NCBI GenBank assembly: GCA_049647265.1
Contig: JBARXJ010000012.1
Location: 62,001 to 126,000, forward strand
Direction of reading: 5' to 3'
Source of the DNA: JAAURB01 sp049647265
GTDB taxonomy: Bacteria; Cyanobacteriota; Cyanobacteriia; Cyanobacteriales; Microcoleaceae
Length of the DNA: 64,000 bases
The translations under genes and the position numbers were made by a program. How positions within the stretch are numbered: the first letter of the stretch is position 1; each line of letters opens with the position of its first letter. Below the pieces are notes generated by a model. It was not told the origin of the DNA, ran no database searches, and saw only the letters and a list, made by a program, of their open reading frames with translations. Positions 39,638-49,378 of this stretch are shown in pieces.

Positions 39638-39765
39638 AGTCCACTCAGTGGGTTAAAAAAGCTTTAAACTAATGAGAAGATAAGGTGTTAGTGATGAGTG
39701 GCTGTTTTATCCTCCGATGCACCCATAACTAACACTTTGTCTGAGTGACCTCAAACTGCACTGAT

Positions 39766-40644
39766 ATGACTTTTTCTCGAACTGATTTAGTGGGTTTAAA
39801 AGCGGATCACTTCCGCCATCCCTTAGATGGGCAAGCGACTCGTACGCTTAAACAAATTCCGGGTTTAGATTTGTTGATTCGACAGTTTCTCGGGACGGTT
39901 GGAGAACAGTTTTTTTATTTAGAAAATATTGCTTCCGGAATTTTGGTGAGTGAGAAACAATTACCGGATTTGCATCAACTGTTAATTGAAGCCTGTCAAA
40001 CGTTAGATTTAGAACCGCCGCAGCTTTATGTGCGTCAAAATCCGGTTCCCAATGCCTACACATTTGCCATGCGCGGAAAACAGCCCTTTATTGTGCTGCA
40101 TACGTCTTTAATTGATTTATTAACTCCAGCAGAAATTCAAGCGGTGATCGCTCATGAATTAGGGCATTTGAAGTGCGAACATGGAGTTTATTTAACGGTT
40201 GCTAATTTACTGGTTTTAGCTGCCGGACAATTATCTACAGTTGGTACATTATTGGTGCAAGGATTACAATCTCAGATTTTAGAGTGGGTTCGTTGTGCTG
40301 AGTTTACTTGCGATCGCGCGGCATTGTTGGCAACCCAAGATCCCAGAGTTGTGATGTCTGTGTTGATGAAGTTATCCGGCGGATCGCCTCGGTTATCGTC
40401 TCAACTCAATCTGGATGCGTTTCTTGAACAAGCCCGTGCTTACGATCAAATGAGTCAAACCGAAATTGGCGAACTGCTGAAGGAAGCTCAAACGGCTCAA
40501 CTGACCCATCCTTTACCTGTTCTACGGGCGCGAGAAGTGGATCGCTGGGCTAGCAGTCCAAATTATCAAAAGTTGTTGCAAGGAGAAAGAATGGTGTATA
40601 ATAGTAAAGTTGAAAACACCCCGGGCGGGTGGCGAAATTGGTAG
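39766..40644 (+). CDS. M48 family metallopeptidase (HtpX/Ste24-like), 3' end inside the tRNA-Leu gene
   Basis: About 292 residues. Zinc site AVIAHELGHLKCEHG (HExxH) and the downstream EFTCDRAALLA glutamate. A hydrophobic stretch (about 145-175, LTVANLLVLAAGQLSTVGTL) suggests a membrane association. I prefer ATG 39766 over the GTG at 39745, which only adds seven residues. The last seven codons (GGWRNW plus stop) fall in the first 22 bases of the tRNA gene. Confidence 0.9.
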   Translation: MTFSRTDLVGLKADHFRHPLDGQATRTLKQIPGLDLLIRQFLGTVGEQFFYLENIASGILVSEKQLPDLHQLLIEACQTLDLEPPQLYVRQNPVPNAYTFAMRGKQPFIVLHTSLIDLLTPAEIQAVIAHELGHLKCEHGVYLTVANLLVLAAGQLSTVGTLLVQGLQSQILEWVRCAEFTCDRAALLATQDPRVVMSVLMKLSGGSPRLSSQLNLDAFLEQARAYDQMSQTEIGELLKEAQTAQLTHPLPVLRAREVDRWASSPNYQKLLQGERMVYNSKVENTPGGWRNW

Positions 40645-40704
40645 ACGCACCACACTCAAAATGTGGCGGCTTCGGCTGTGAGGGTTCGAGTCCCTCCCTG
40701 CCCA
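40623..40704 (+). tRNA. tRNA-Leu, anticodon CAA
   Basis: A full cloverleaf can be drawn. The acceptor stem GGGCGGG pairs with CCTGCCC with one G-U, followed by discriminator A. The anticodon stem is CCACA/TGTGG with loop CTCAAAA, giving anticodon CAA. A long variable arm, CGGC-TTCG-GCTG, identifies class II tRNA-Leu, and GGTTCGAGTCC forms the T loop. CCA is not encoded as such beyond the discriminator. The 5' 22 bases overlap the end of the M48 protease gene. Confidence 0.96.
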
Positions 40705-40723
40705 TCTTAGTTAGACAATGGTA

Positions 40724-41944
40724 TCAATCCACCAGAAAGTGATTGGCTTCCAGGTCGTTTCTCAGTCGAGGATAATGGACTGGGTGAATCGATAACCATC
40801 CTTGTTGATTTTGAATCAAACCGGCTCGCTTTAAGACTTGTACCTGAGTGGTAACCGGGCTTTCCCCGACAGCAGCTAACGTCGTTTCATTGCCCAAACT
40901 CAATGCCAGTTGCTTTAATGTTAGATTACCATGTAATCCGATAGAAAACAGCAGATAACGTTCTTCTTTGGTGAGCTGAGGCAATTTCGGAAGCGTGACT
41001 CGTGCCAGTACAATCGGTTGAGAACTACTTTCTGCTGAAACATGGGCATCAGGTGTGTTTTCCAAATCCTCCGCATCTTGTTGCTGTAGAGAATGGAGCC
41101 AAAGCTGTGCTACAGTTGGAGCGGTTCCGAGAGAAACTTTTGCCAGACGCTTGAAATACTGACGTTCTGCAATACATTCCCAGGGTGAATCTTCGAGATC
41201 TTCGTCATCATCATCTTCTTCGTCATCATCATCAAAATCAAAATCAAAATTTAGTTTTTCCCTCACCGGTTCTAACCAATGCTTAATTTCCACAGGTTCC
41301 AAAGCCGGTAACGATAGAGTATTTTCAAAATATGTACTCCACTGATACACACGATTAAGATAATGCCACATCCAATCATTACACCCAATCAACCAAAACT
41401 GAGATTGGTCTTTGAATAAGGTATGTTGTAACCATTCGACTCCATCTAAACCATAAAGACAACGCAAAAAGCACCAACTTAAATCCGGAATGATTTGTAA
41501 CTGAGGTTGAGTCGGATTAGTTTCAGGCGGATGAATTTGATCTTGTAATTCGCTCAAGATAGTCGAATAATCCAGTGGTCGATGAGACCAAGATAAAGGA
41601 TGAACTTTAAGCGATGGATCAATTTTGCCAGAAGCCAGGGTTTGCTCCAGTAAAGTACTGATATTTTCTATCGGATGACACAACACAACTAAACAGTTAC
41701 GGTCACTCCCCTGTTGCCATTTCTCTAATTGTTCGTTTAGCTTGGTGGCGATCGCTTCGATGTGGGGTTGCGGATGATCCAGTTGAAATAGATGATCCTC
41801 GATTGGACGGCGTTGTTCTGGGGATAAAGGATCGAGGTTTGAGTCGGTGAGTTTGGCTTCTAACTCGTTGGCTTGTTCTTTGATTTGTTCTTGAGCTTTA
41901 GGAAACCAATTTTTAACCCGTTTGACCAGATTCGGAATTTTCAT
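40724..41944 (-). CDS. Conserved hypothetical protein with acidic linker and winged-helix-like C-terminus
   Basis: The 406-residue protein is not recognised. Its N-terminus is amphipathic and charged (VKRVKNWFPKAQEQIKEQAN). The middle looks alpha/beta, with a LVVLCHPIENISTLLEQ strand. At about 235-255 is a very acidic run (DFDFDDDDEEDDDDEDLEDS). The C-terminal ~85 residues (LTKEERYLLFSIGLHGNLTLKQLALSLG) look like a winged helix-turn-helix. A regulator or protein-binding role is possible. It is convergent with the tRNA gene. Confidence 0.7.
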   Translation of the reverse strand: MKIPNLVKRVKNWFPKAQEQIKEQANELEAKLTDSNLDPLSPEQRRPIEDHLFQLDHPQPHIEAIATKLNEQLEKWQQGSDRNCLVVLCHPIENISTLLEQTLASGKIDPSLKVHPLSWSHRPLDYSTILSELQDQIHPPETNPTQPQLQIIPDLSWCFLRCLYGLDGVEWLQHTLFKDQSQFWLIGCNDWMWHYLNRVYQWSTYFENTLSLPALEPVEIKHWLEPVREKLNFDFDFDDDDEEDDDDEDLEDSPWECIAERQYFKRLAKVSLGTAPTVAQLWLHSLQQQDAEDLENTPDAHVSAESSSQPIVLARVTLPKLPQLTKEERYLLFSIGLHGNLTLKQLALSLGNETTLAAVGESPVTTQVQVLKRAGLIQNQQGWLSIHPVHYPRLRNDLEANHFLVD

Positions 41945-42486
41945 GGGCGTGAGACACCTTGAAGTTTAGCGTGAGATAGAAAGATTAGGAGACAGTAGCC
42001 ACTCATTCAACTAACTACCTACCCTTTATCGCCGATGAATTGAAAATGAGTAACAGTCAAATTTTTTATAACTTTAACCTTTTTCTGTTACAAATGCATA
42101 CTATTGCTTTTTTGTCAATTCTGCTCTCAATGAGAATTTTTCATTAGTCGTCTTTCTTGATCTTCTCACTGTTACTCTCACTCACTGAGATCAGGACAGA
42201 ATGAACGAAAACACAGGATCTAGATAAAAATTCTCAGAGTAGTTTCTGTTTATGGATACTATTCGGTGCAATTTTAGCCTATGCTCTAGATTGTATAAAA
42301 TTTCAACTAAACTGTCAACCCTTGTAAATGCGTACAATCAGCCTTTAAAATATTTCTTCATCATGTCATCAAAGCTTGACAGGTATATTGATTTTTAATC
42401 ACTTTGCTAATAATGATTTAATTTTATTTATTAAAAAGTAGACATGAGTGAGTCGGATAGTACACAATTCGATCACACTCACAGAA
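41945..42486. other. 542-bp intergenic region
   Basis: Lies between two minus-strand genes and should hold the promoter of the winged-helix-like gene. AT-rich. Several GAGTGAG/CTCACTC words occur around 42170-42190 and 42444-42480, but no firm hairpin, ORF or RNA gene was recognised. Confidence 0.35.
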
Positions 42487-44043
42487 TTATCGATTAATCC
42501 CAATTTCCCTTAACATTGCTAAATGCTGCTGTACAGGGGCTAACGTATTGGCTGTAATCATACCGCTGGCAGCCACGGCAGGCAGTCCAATACCCGGAAA
42601 GATCGAATCTCCACAACAGTAAAATCCAGGTATTGGAGTTGATGGCCCCGGAAATAATCCGTCCCCTGCCCGAATCGCTGGGCCATAGCTACCTCGATGA
42701 CGACGCAGAAATCGTTCATGGGTTAAAGGCGTTCCCACGCTAGTGACTTCACACCGTTGACGAATATCAGGAATAATCCGTTCTAACGCTTGCCACATCA
42801 CTGCTGCACGTTTCTGTTTTTGCTGATGATATTCCGGACTTTGGCGATCTAACCCTTGCCATAAATCATAGGGTTCGTTGCCTGGAGTATAAACATGAAT
42901 CACGTGTTTTCCGGCTGGGGCTAAACTCGCATCTAAAACAGAAGGAATCGAAACCAGGACAACATTCTGCGGCGCGGTTACCCCAACACTCCAATCATTC
43001 ACCACGATGTAATGACAAGCTAAATCAGACGGTAAATTTGTCCCGTCAATGCCTAAATGTAGATGCATGAAACTATCACATTCTGGGGTAGATTGCCGTT
43101 GAGTGCGCCATTGCTGTGATACCGCTTGTTTTGGCAACAACTTCAAGGTATCCCAAACCGAGGCATTAGAAATCACAGCCTGACTGGCTTCAATCACAGT
43201 CCCGTCTCGTAACTCTACCCCAACCGCCCGGTTATTTTTGACTCGGACTTGTTTGACATGGGCATTTAGCCGTAACTGTCCGCCGTGTCGTTGCAGTCCT
43301 CTCACCAACGCCTCAACTAAAGCAGCACTGCCTCCGATAGGATAATCTAACGTTACGCCTGGACGATACCAGTCCGCAAACATAAACGCCACTTCTGCCG
43401 CACTAATACCATCTGCCGGGACTCCAGCTAAGAGAAAACAGAGTAAATCTAACCAATTGCGAATAAAGGGATCTTGAATAACTTTATTCATAATTTGGCT
43501 AAAGGGGCCAGTGAGTTGGAAGACATCTTTGGCGTGTTGTAGCAAAGATGGGGCAAACTGAGCTAAAGTAGCGATCGCCCCGAAATCAAACCGTACAGCA
43601 GCGGGCGGAAGCGCAATTGCGGCTTGCTTTAAAGGTTGCATCACCTGTTGTAATTCTCGCCATTGTTTAACCGCCCGATCTCCTCTAAATTGGGCTAAAA
43701 TCTGACAAAATTGATCCGCGCCAACAGAAGTGTTAAAATCTCCCTCAGGTAAACGACAGCCCCAAGTGTCATAGGTTTTACAAGGCAGTTCTTCTCCAAT
43801 TGCATCTAGAACTTGTCGTAACGGATTGGCTGAAGGACTGTAGGATAATCCTGAATACAGTGACGGCCCTGAATCAAATTTAAATCCCTGACGTTCAAAC
43901 CCATGGGCAGCCCCCCCTGCAATGTTATGGCTTTCACAAATTGTGACTTGATAGCCATATTTAGCCAGTAACGCCCCGCAACATAATCCACCGATTCCAC
44001 TGCCGATGATAACGATATCTGAGATTGATTTTGCCTGACTCAC
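42487..44043 (-). CDS. FAD-dependent oxidoreductase, carotenoid isomerase (CrtISO)-like
   Basis: The 518-residue flavoprotein begins with a Rossmann FAD site (IVIIGSGIGGLCCGALLAKYG) and then GGAAHGFERQGFKFDSGPS, as in CrtISO/CrtH enzymes that isomerise cis-lycopene. The C-terminal FAD motif IPGFYCCGDSIFPGIGLPAVAASG is intact. It could be CrtH itself or one of the related CrtISO-like paralogues in cyanobacteria; this needs a tree. The start codon is GTG at 44043. It is divergent from the DUF1499 gene. Confidence 0.87.
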   Translation of the reverse strand: MSQAKSISDIVIIGSGIGGLCCGALLAKYGYQVTICESHNIAGGAAHGFERQGFKFDSGPSLYSGLSYSPSANPLRQVLDAIGEELPCKTYDTWGCRLPEGDFNTSVGADQFCQILAQFRGDRAVKQWRELQQVMQPLKQAAIALPPAAVRFDFGAIATLAQFAPSLLQHAKDVFQLTGPFSQIMNKVIQDPFIRNWLDLLCFLLAGVPADGISAAEVAFMFADWYRPGVTLDYPIGGSAALVEALVRGLQRHGGQLRLNAHVKQVRVKNNRAVGVELRDGTVIEASQAVISNASVWDTLKLLPKQAVSQQWRTQRQSTPECDSFMHLHLGIDGTNLPSDLACHYIVVNDWSVGVTAPQNVVLVSIPSVLDASLAPAGKHVIHVYTPGNEPYDLWQGLDRQSPEYHQQKQKRAAVMWQALERIIPDIRQRCEVTSVGTPLTHERFLRRHRGSYGPAIRAGDGLFPGPSTPIPGFYCCGDSIFPGIGLPAVAASGMITANTLAPVQQHLAMLREIGINR

Positions 44044-44134
44044 CTGATCATCCTCATGACAGTTCTACAATAATACTTGTTTGAAATTATACTATTCTCA
44101 ATACTCAATAAAAAAGGCTGATAAAATTATAACG

Positions 44135-44698
44135 ATGAAGACGACTTATAAAAGACAAAATCCCATGAAAAAATCATTTCCTCAATCTCTCCTCTCTCTC
44201 CTGTTAGTTTTAGTTATTACTATTGCCAGCACAACGATTAGTTTTGTCGGATTGATTCAACCCGTTTTTGCCCAGCCATATTCCCCGACATTCATGGCTG
44301 CCTTATTTTCATTTTCCGGATCTCGCCCCGATAATTTGGGAGTAGAAAACGGACATTTACAACCCTGTCCGGAATCTCCGAATTGTGTTTCTAGTCAGAG
44401 TTTAGATGAAGAGCATCAAATTGATCCTTTAAATTATCAAGCCACCCCAGAAGAGACATTTGATCGGCTAAAAATGGTAATCGAAACGATGAATAATGCC
44501 GAAATTATTACAGAAAATAATTCTTATCTTTATGCCGAATTTACAACGCCTATATTAGGGTTTGTTGATGATGTCGAATTTTATCTCGACTCCGATCAAA
44601 ACTTAATTCAAGTTCGTTCTGCTTCTCGGTTAGGAGAATCGGATTTAGGGGTAAATCGACGACGGATAGAAACCATTCGAGCGATGTTTGAATCGTAA
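44135..44698 (+). CDS. DUF1499 domain-containing protein
   Basis: The product, about 187 residues, has an N-terminal signal peptide or anchor (FPQSLLSLLLVLVITIAS, cleavage likely after VFA). It then has the DUF1499 signature CPESPNCVSSQS and later FTTPILGFVDDVEFYLD and IQVRSASRLGESDLGVNRRR. Role unknown; such proteins are exported. ATG 44135 and ATG 44165 (MKKSFPQ) are both possible; TTG 44081 is less likely. Confidence 0.88.
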   Translation: MKTTYKRQNPMKKSFPQSLLSLLLVLVITIASTTISFVGLIQPVFAQPYSPTFMAALFSFSGSRPDNLGVENGHLQPCPESPNCVSSQSLDEEHQIDPLNYQATPEETFDRLKMVIETMNNAEIITENNSYLYAEFTTPILGFVDDVEFYLDSDQNLIQVRSASRLGESDLGVNRRRIETIRAMFES

Positions 44699-44716
44699 TT
44701 TAAACCCATTTTAAAG

Positions 44717-45238
44717 TTAAACGGTTGCTTCGGAATTGGCTTTCGGCCAGAGATAAATTCCACCGGAAATTAGGGTTAAAGCAACAGAAATCCAAAATAA
44801 AATTATAGTGGGTAATTCCCAGACGGCGGGTAATGGCGCAATTAAAAAACAAATCGCAAAAATTTGAACGACAGTTTTGAGTTTGCCCCAAATATTAGCA
44901 CCTGAAATTTTAGTTTGACTAACCCGCCATCCAGCCACTGTTAATTCTCGGGCTAAAATTAGGAAAACACCCCAAGCAGGAATTGTTCCCAATTGAATTA
45001 AAGCTAGTAACGGTGCCAGTACTAATAATTTATCCACTAACGGATCGAGAAACTTACCTAAATCTGTGACTTGGTTCAGTTTTCGGGCTAAATAACCATC
45101 TAACCAGTCGGTTGAAGCCGCGATCGCAAACAAAACAACGCTAATCCAACAATGAGTCGGAGTCGGATTATACAAAAAATATAACAAAAACGGAACAACA
45201 GAAAGACGAGAAAAAGTAATCAGGTTTGGTAAGTTCAT
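44717..45238 (-). CDS. pgsA: CDP-diacylglycerol--glycerol-3-phosphate 3-phosphatidyltransferase
   Basis: This 173-residue membrane enzyme makes phosphatidylglycerol phosphate. It has the CDP-alcohol phosphotransferase motif DGYLARKLNQVTDLGKFLD, followed by PLVDK, which matches DGx2ARx8Gx3Dx3D. About five hydrophobic segments follow the family pattern. PG is required for photosystem assembly in cyanobacteria. It is convergent with the DUF1499 gene and divergent from the Tic22-like gene. Confidence 0.95.
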   Translation of the reverse strand: MNLPNLITFSRLSVVPFLLYFLYNPTPTHCWISVVLFAIAASTDWLDGYLARKLNQVTDLGKFLDPLVDKLLVLAPLLALIQLGTIPAWGVFLILARELTVAGWRVSQTKISGANIWGKLKTVVQIFAICFLIAPLPAVWELPTIILFWISVALTLISGGIYLWPKANSEATV

Positions 45239-45522
45239 GGTTTTGATCGGATGGTCAAGGTCTGCAACAAAGATATTTTCTGTAAAATGTGTCCAGGTAT
45301 GTTAACCTACTCAGAAATTACGATCTGAAAAATCGGAAGTCAAATTTTAGGTTTAACCTATTAGTTGATTGTAGAGTGAACCTTTTCTTCTGTAATCAGA
45401 GTCAAACAGATTGTTGAAGATTGCCATTGCGATAGGCTAACTCCCTTGCTAGACAGATCACGCCGGGTCAATGTACATTCGTCCGTTTACATCGTGTTAT
45501 CCCCATTTTTGAGAGTCAAAAA

Positions 45523-46299
45523 ATGATCAAGTCATTCATTCGTATTGGCGTGGTGCTAGGGCTGTTAAGTAGCCATATGTTCCTTAGCCCTAGTTTACCC
45601 TCTCGTGTCCTCGGTAATTCCCTTTTCGGAACCGCTCCGGCTATTGCCCTTACTGAACAGGAAATCTTAGACAAATTAAAAGGTGTCCCTGTCTTTACGG
45701 TCACGGACCCGAATGGTGCGCCGTTAGTCGCCACAGTCCCCCAAGACGGAAGTGAAGCCTCCTCTGTTGCCGGGGTATTTATTAGCCGTCAGGATGCCAT
45801 AAATTTCGTCAATAACCTGAAGCAAAACAATCCTGAGTTGGCAAATGCTGTACAAGTGACAATTGTTTCGCTCGGGGAAGTGTATCAAATGAGCCAGCAA
45901 GCCCGCAGCAATCCAGACGAACTTCAATTTGCTTATGTTCCAGGCCAACAACAGGTCAACTCAGCCAAAGCATTACTCAATCAAGATAATTTTCAAGGCG
46001 TGCCGCTATTTATTGCTCGGCAAAAGACAGAAGAAGGTGGCTACCTAACGATACAACAAGGTGAGAACCAAATTGTGCCAACATTCTTCAACAAAGAAGA
46101 TTTGCAAGGACTGTTGGAGAATTTTAAAGCTCAGCAGCCGGACTTAATTCAGTCGGTTGAAATTGAAGTCGTCTCTTTAGAGGGTTTACTGGAGGCATTA
46201 AGAACTGATAATGATGCAAATCAGTTTTTTGACCGAATTCAATTAATCCCACCTCGGGAAACGATTGAATTTATTAATCAGCAACAGCCAGGAAATTAA
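45523..46299 (+). CDS. Tic22-like family protein
   Basis: The 258-residue protein has a signal peptide (about 1-43, VLGLLSSHMFLSPSLPS... ending in APAIA). Two repeats of the Tic22 fold follow: LDKLKGVPVFTVTDPNGAPL with VAGVFISRQDAINFV, and FQGVPLFIARQ with VPTFFNKEDLQGLLE. Cyanobacterial Tic22 homologues act at the thylakoid or outer membrane and are linked to outer-membrane biogenesis. Confidence 0.94.
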   Translation: MIKSFIRIGVVLGLLSSHMFLSPSLPSRVLGNSLFGTAPAIALTEQEILDKLKGVPVFTVTDPNGAPLVATVPQDGSEASSVAGVFISRQDAINFVNNLKQNNPELANAVQVTIVSLGEVYQMSQQARSNPDELQFAYVPGQQQVNSAKALLNQDNFQGVPLFIARQKTEEGGYLTIQQGENQIVPTFFNKEDLQGLLENFKAQQPDLIQSVEIEVVSLEGLLEALRTDNDANQFFDRIQLIPPRETIEFINQQQPGN

Positions 46300-46393
46300 T
46301 TAGGGGGAGTCATTCGTTATTTGTTATCTATCCCGAAGTCTCCATCATTGATTCAACGTTGAGAGTAATGAAATTCTCATCATTAAGCAGAAG

Positions 46394-47329
46394 GTGAATG
46401 ACCCACAACCAATAGCGAATGACAAACCCGTCATGATAAATGAGCAAGTTGAAGCCAGAGAACTACAAAAATGGTATCAGCAGGCAAAAGCTGCGGCAAG
46501 AACAGCCGAAATTGATTTATTTGAGATTCATTGGCTTTTGCAGGAACTCTCAGATGTAGACCCCTTAAAGTTGCGCTTAGGGTCATTGTCATCTGAGGCG
46601 ACTGTTCAGCTTAAACAACCCTGGTCTGAAATTACTCAACTGTGGCAACAGCGATTAGAACAACGGGTTCCGATTCAATATCTAGTTGGTCGAACCCATT
46701 GGCGTTATTTTACCTTAAAAGTTGCCCCAGGAGTACTGATTCCCCGACCCGAAACTGAATTAATCATTGAAATTGCTGTTTCAGCCACCCAAACTAATCC
46801 TCAACTCAGACAAGGAAATTGGGTCGATCTCGGAACGGGTAGCGGTGCAATTGCCCTAGGATTAGCAGAAGTGTTTCCAATCGCTACAATTCATGCTGTT
46901 GATTATAGTACCGAGGCGATCGCGATCGCGGGGAGTAATGCTTTACAGTTACAGTTAGAAAACAGAATAAATTTCTATTCTGGGTCATGGTGGCAACCTT
47001 TAACAACATTGCAAGGAAAATGTAGCGGTATGGTTTCTAATCCCCCCTATATTCCGAGTACAATGATAACTACCCTGCAACCCGAAGTCGCGTTACACGA
47101 ACCTCATTTAGCCTTAGACGGCGGCGAAGATGGTTTAGATGCGATTCGTCATTTAGTAGAAACAGCACCCCTATACTTGAAATCTGGCGGGGTTTGGCTC
47201 ATTGAAATGATGGCAGGACAAGGGGAACAAGTTAGGTCATTATTGCATCAACAAGGAAGTTACACTCAAATTCAGATAATGTCTGATTTAGCTGGATTAG
47301 ATCGATTTGTTTTAGCGTATAAGAAATGA
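46394..47329 (+). CDS. prmC: Peptide chain release factor N5-glutamine methyltransferase
   Basis: The 311-residue SAM-dependent methyltransferase modifies the GGQ glutamine of release factors. VDLGTGSGAIALGLAEVFP binds AdoMet and VSNPPYIPS is the NPPY active site; IPRPETELI precedes them. The start is GTG 46394 or ATG 46433; both are weak, and a purine-rich AGAAGG sits immediately before the GTG. It overlaps the Sua5 gene by 4 bp and probably heads a three-gene operon. Confidence 0.94.
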   Translation: MNDPQPIANDKPVMINEQVEARELQKWYQQAKAAARTAEIDLFEIHWLLQELSDVDPLKLRLGSLSSEATVQLKQPWSEITQLWQQRLEQRVPIQYLVGRTHWRYFTLKVAPGVLIPRPETELIIEIAVSATQTNPQLRQGNWVDLGTGSGAIALGLAEVFPIATIHAVDYSTEAIAIAGSNALQLQLENRINFYSGSWWQPLTTLQGKCSGMVSNPPYIPSTMITTLQPEVALHEPHLALDGGEDGLDAIRHLVETAPLYLKSGGVWLIEMMAGQGEQVRSLLHQQGSYTQIQIMSDLAGLDRFVLAYKK

Positions 47330-47922
47330 AAGGTTCGATTAACGAGTTAGTCACAGCAGCAATATCTGGGCAAACGGTAATTAGCTTTCCCACAGATACA
47401 GTTCCCGCTTTAGCAGTTCGTCCCGACAAGGCAGCACTAATTTTTGAGGTTAAACAACGTTCTCAAGATAAACCGTTAATTTTAATGGGGGCAACGCCAG
47501 ACTCTCTCTGGCCTTATGTTATGGGAATGGATCAAGAGAGAAATATTTGGCAACAAGTCGCTGAGCAATATTGGCCGGGAGCATTAACTTTAGTCTTACC
47601 TGCTTCAGAAAAAGTTTCCCACGCCATGAACCCAACGAACCCGACAACTCTAGGTATTCGCGTACCTGATAGTACAATAGCACAGGAAATTCTACGACAA
47701 ACAGGCCCCTTGGCAACCACCAGCGCGAATTTATCGGGTTATCCTCCACTACTGAGTCTGACAGAAATTGACCAACAATTTCCTATGGTATTGACTTTAG
47801 CATCCGTTCAATCTTCATCGAACACAACTCCATCAGCTATTCCTTCTACTGTGGTTCAATGGCATGATGATCGATGGAATATTCTACGTCAGGGAGCAGT
47901 CAAGTTAGAATTTGAAGCATAA
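47326..47922 (+). CDS. L-threonylcarbamoyladenylate synthase (Sua5/YrdC family)
   Basis: The 198-residue protein makes threonylcarbamoyl-AMP for the t6A37 modification of ANN-decoding tRNAs. FPTDTVPALAVRP and KQRSQDKPLILM carry the KxR nucleotide site, and TTSANLSG the SxN motif. The stop of prmC and the ATG overlap (ATGA), a translational-coupling arrangement. The end lies 25 bp before the likely kinase start. Confidence 0.93.
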   Translation: MKGSINELVTAAISGQTVISFPTDTVPALAVRPDKAALIFEVKQRSQDKPLILMGATPDSLWPYVMGMDQERNIWQQVAEQYWPGALTLVLPASEKVSHAMNPTNPTTLGIRVPDSTIAQEILRQTGPLATTSANLSGYPPLLSLTEIDQQFPMVLTLASVQSSSNTTPSAIPSTVVQWHDDRWNILRQGAVKLEFEA

Positions 47923-47947
47923 GATTAGATGGGATGTAAATAAGCTG

Positions 47948-48907
47948 ATGGGCGGGACAGAATTTGTTTATCTAGCAGTAGGCTTGGGACTGGGTTTTGC
48001 CAGTCAATTTTTTATCAAGAAATCTAGATCTAAGTCGGTTAAAATTGAACCTTTGCCAGACATCCCTGTAGAACACAGCGATCAAACGGAGCAACTCAGA
48101 CAGCTTTCAAAACAGCTTCAGCAGACCCAACTGGCTTATCGAATGGCATCAGAACTGTGCCAATTTAAAGCGGGGTTTTTAGCGAGAACCTCTCATGAAT
48201 TACGTTCTCCGATTAACAGCATGATTGGCACGATACAACTGATTTTAGCAGATTTGTGTGAAAGTCCAGAAGAAGAACGAGAATTTTTACAACAGGCCTA
48301 TGATTCTGCATTAAAAATGATAGGGGTTTTAGATGAAATTATCCAAGTCGCCAAGACGGAACATGGCACAGAAACTCTAAAATTAAAACCGATACAACTG
48401 AGTAAAGTATTTGAAGAGTTGAAACAATTAACTCATTTACAAGCGGCTAACCGGAGTATTCGCCTACACATTGAAACGCCCGATCCTAATCTTTATGTCA
48501 TAGCAGATACAGCCAGATTACGCCAAGTTTTAGTCAGTTTAGTCGATAATGCGATCGCGCAAATGGAACGAGGAAAAGTACAAGTTTCAATTCATCCTGA
48601 ACCCGAATCTAAATCTGTTCATATTTGGATTGACGATCAACGTCCTGTCAGTGCTTGGAGTGAATCATGGGATTTAATTCAATCGACTTTATCCAAAAAT
48701 CATGATTCTAAAACGATACAAAAAACAGATATTATCCATCAAGAAGAGATTGAACTTTCTCCAGGAATGCGATTATTAATGAATCAAACACTCTTAAGTT
48801 CAATGAATGGTAAGTTAGAGATATTAGCCGTTCCTACAGAAGCAGAACATTCTCAATTTACCCGTACTCAATGTTCTATTCCTCTCGCTTCTTCAATCAC
48901 CAAGTAA
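47948..48907 (+). CDS. Histidine kinase-like protein with degenerate ATP-binding domain
   Basis: About 319 residues. It opens with a single hydrophobic helix (VYLAVGLGLGFASQFF). The HisKA box keeps the histidine (FLARTSHELRSPINSMIG). The HATPase part has an N-box (LVSLVDNAIAQM) but the usual DxGxG and GxGLGL boxes are missing: the region reads IWIDDQRPVSAWSESW. The protein may therefore not bind ATP well and may act as a dimerisation or adaptor protein. I chose ATG 47948; TTG 47912 would overlap the upstream gene by 11 bp. Confidence 0.82.
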   Translation: MGGTEFVYLAVGLGLGFASQFFIKKSRSKSVKIEPLPDIPVEHSDQTEQLRQLSKQLQQTQLAYRMASELCQFKAGFLARTSHELRSPINSMIGTIQLILADLCESPEEEREFLQQAYDSALKMIGVLDEIIQVAKTEHGTETLKLKPIQLSKVFEELKQLTHLQAANRSIRLHIETPDPNLYVIADTARLRQVLVSLVDNAIAQMERGKVQVSIHPEPESKSVHIWIDDQRPVSAWSESWDLIQSTLSKNHDSKTIQKTDIIHQEEIELSPGMRLLMNQTLLSSMNGKLEILAVPTEAEHSQFTRTQCSIPLASSITK

Positions 48908-49378
48908 TATATAGAAATCAGAAATGATTTGTTAGTATTTAGGAGACACGCCTGTCACGCCCGTCAGAATTTCTAATTAGTTTGCTGAATTCTCTTGACT
49001 ATTCCCTACTGCCTATTTGCCTATTGCCTCATAAATGATATTTTTTTACAACGAAGAAGTCTTGCGATATTATTTCACGACTTCATTATTAATGATTGAG
49101 TTGAGATAATGAATTCAATTTCGGATGATTTTATCAAACTCAGCCCGATTAGAATTGATTGAAATAAAACAGAACTGGGTTGATGATTCACCCTTAGTTT
49201 AATATTGTGTAAAATTTCTGCTGAAGCTGCTTTACAGAGAACACAGACCTCAAGAAACCCATAGATTATCATTTTCATCCGTAAGATAGAGATTAAGCCA
49301 TCAGCGATAAATCCGGTTCAAGATTCAGCTACCATGAAGTAAAAACCATTTGTTAAACGCAACAAGGCATAAATACTC
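48908..49378. other. 470-bp region upstream of ftsH
   Basis: Should hold the ftsH promoter and leader. It contains a CTATTTGCCTATTGCCT-type tandem repeat at about 49010-49028. A 67-codon minus-strand frame (49075-49278) has no recognisable family and was not called. Confidence 0.4.

Noticed and set aside
40724..40740. Tandem tRNA cluster downstream of tRNA-Leu
   Set aside because: Only one cloverleaf is present; the next gene starts its 3' end 20 bp later.
49075..49278. 67-codon minus-strand frame upstream of ftsH
   Set aside because: No family match by eye, AT-rich, no ribosome-binding site seen, and it lies in the expected ftsH leader.
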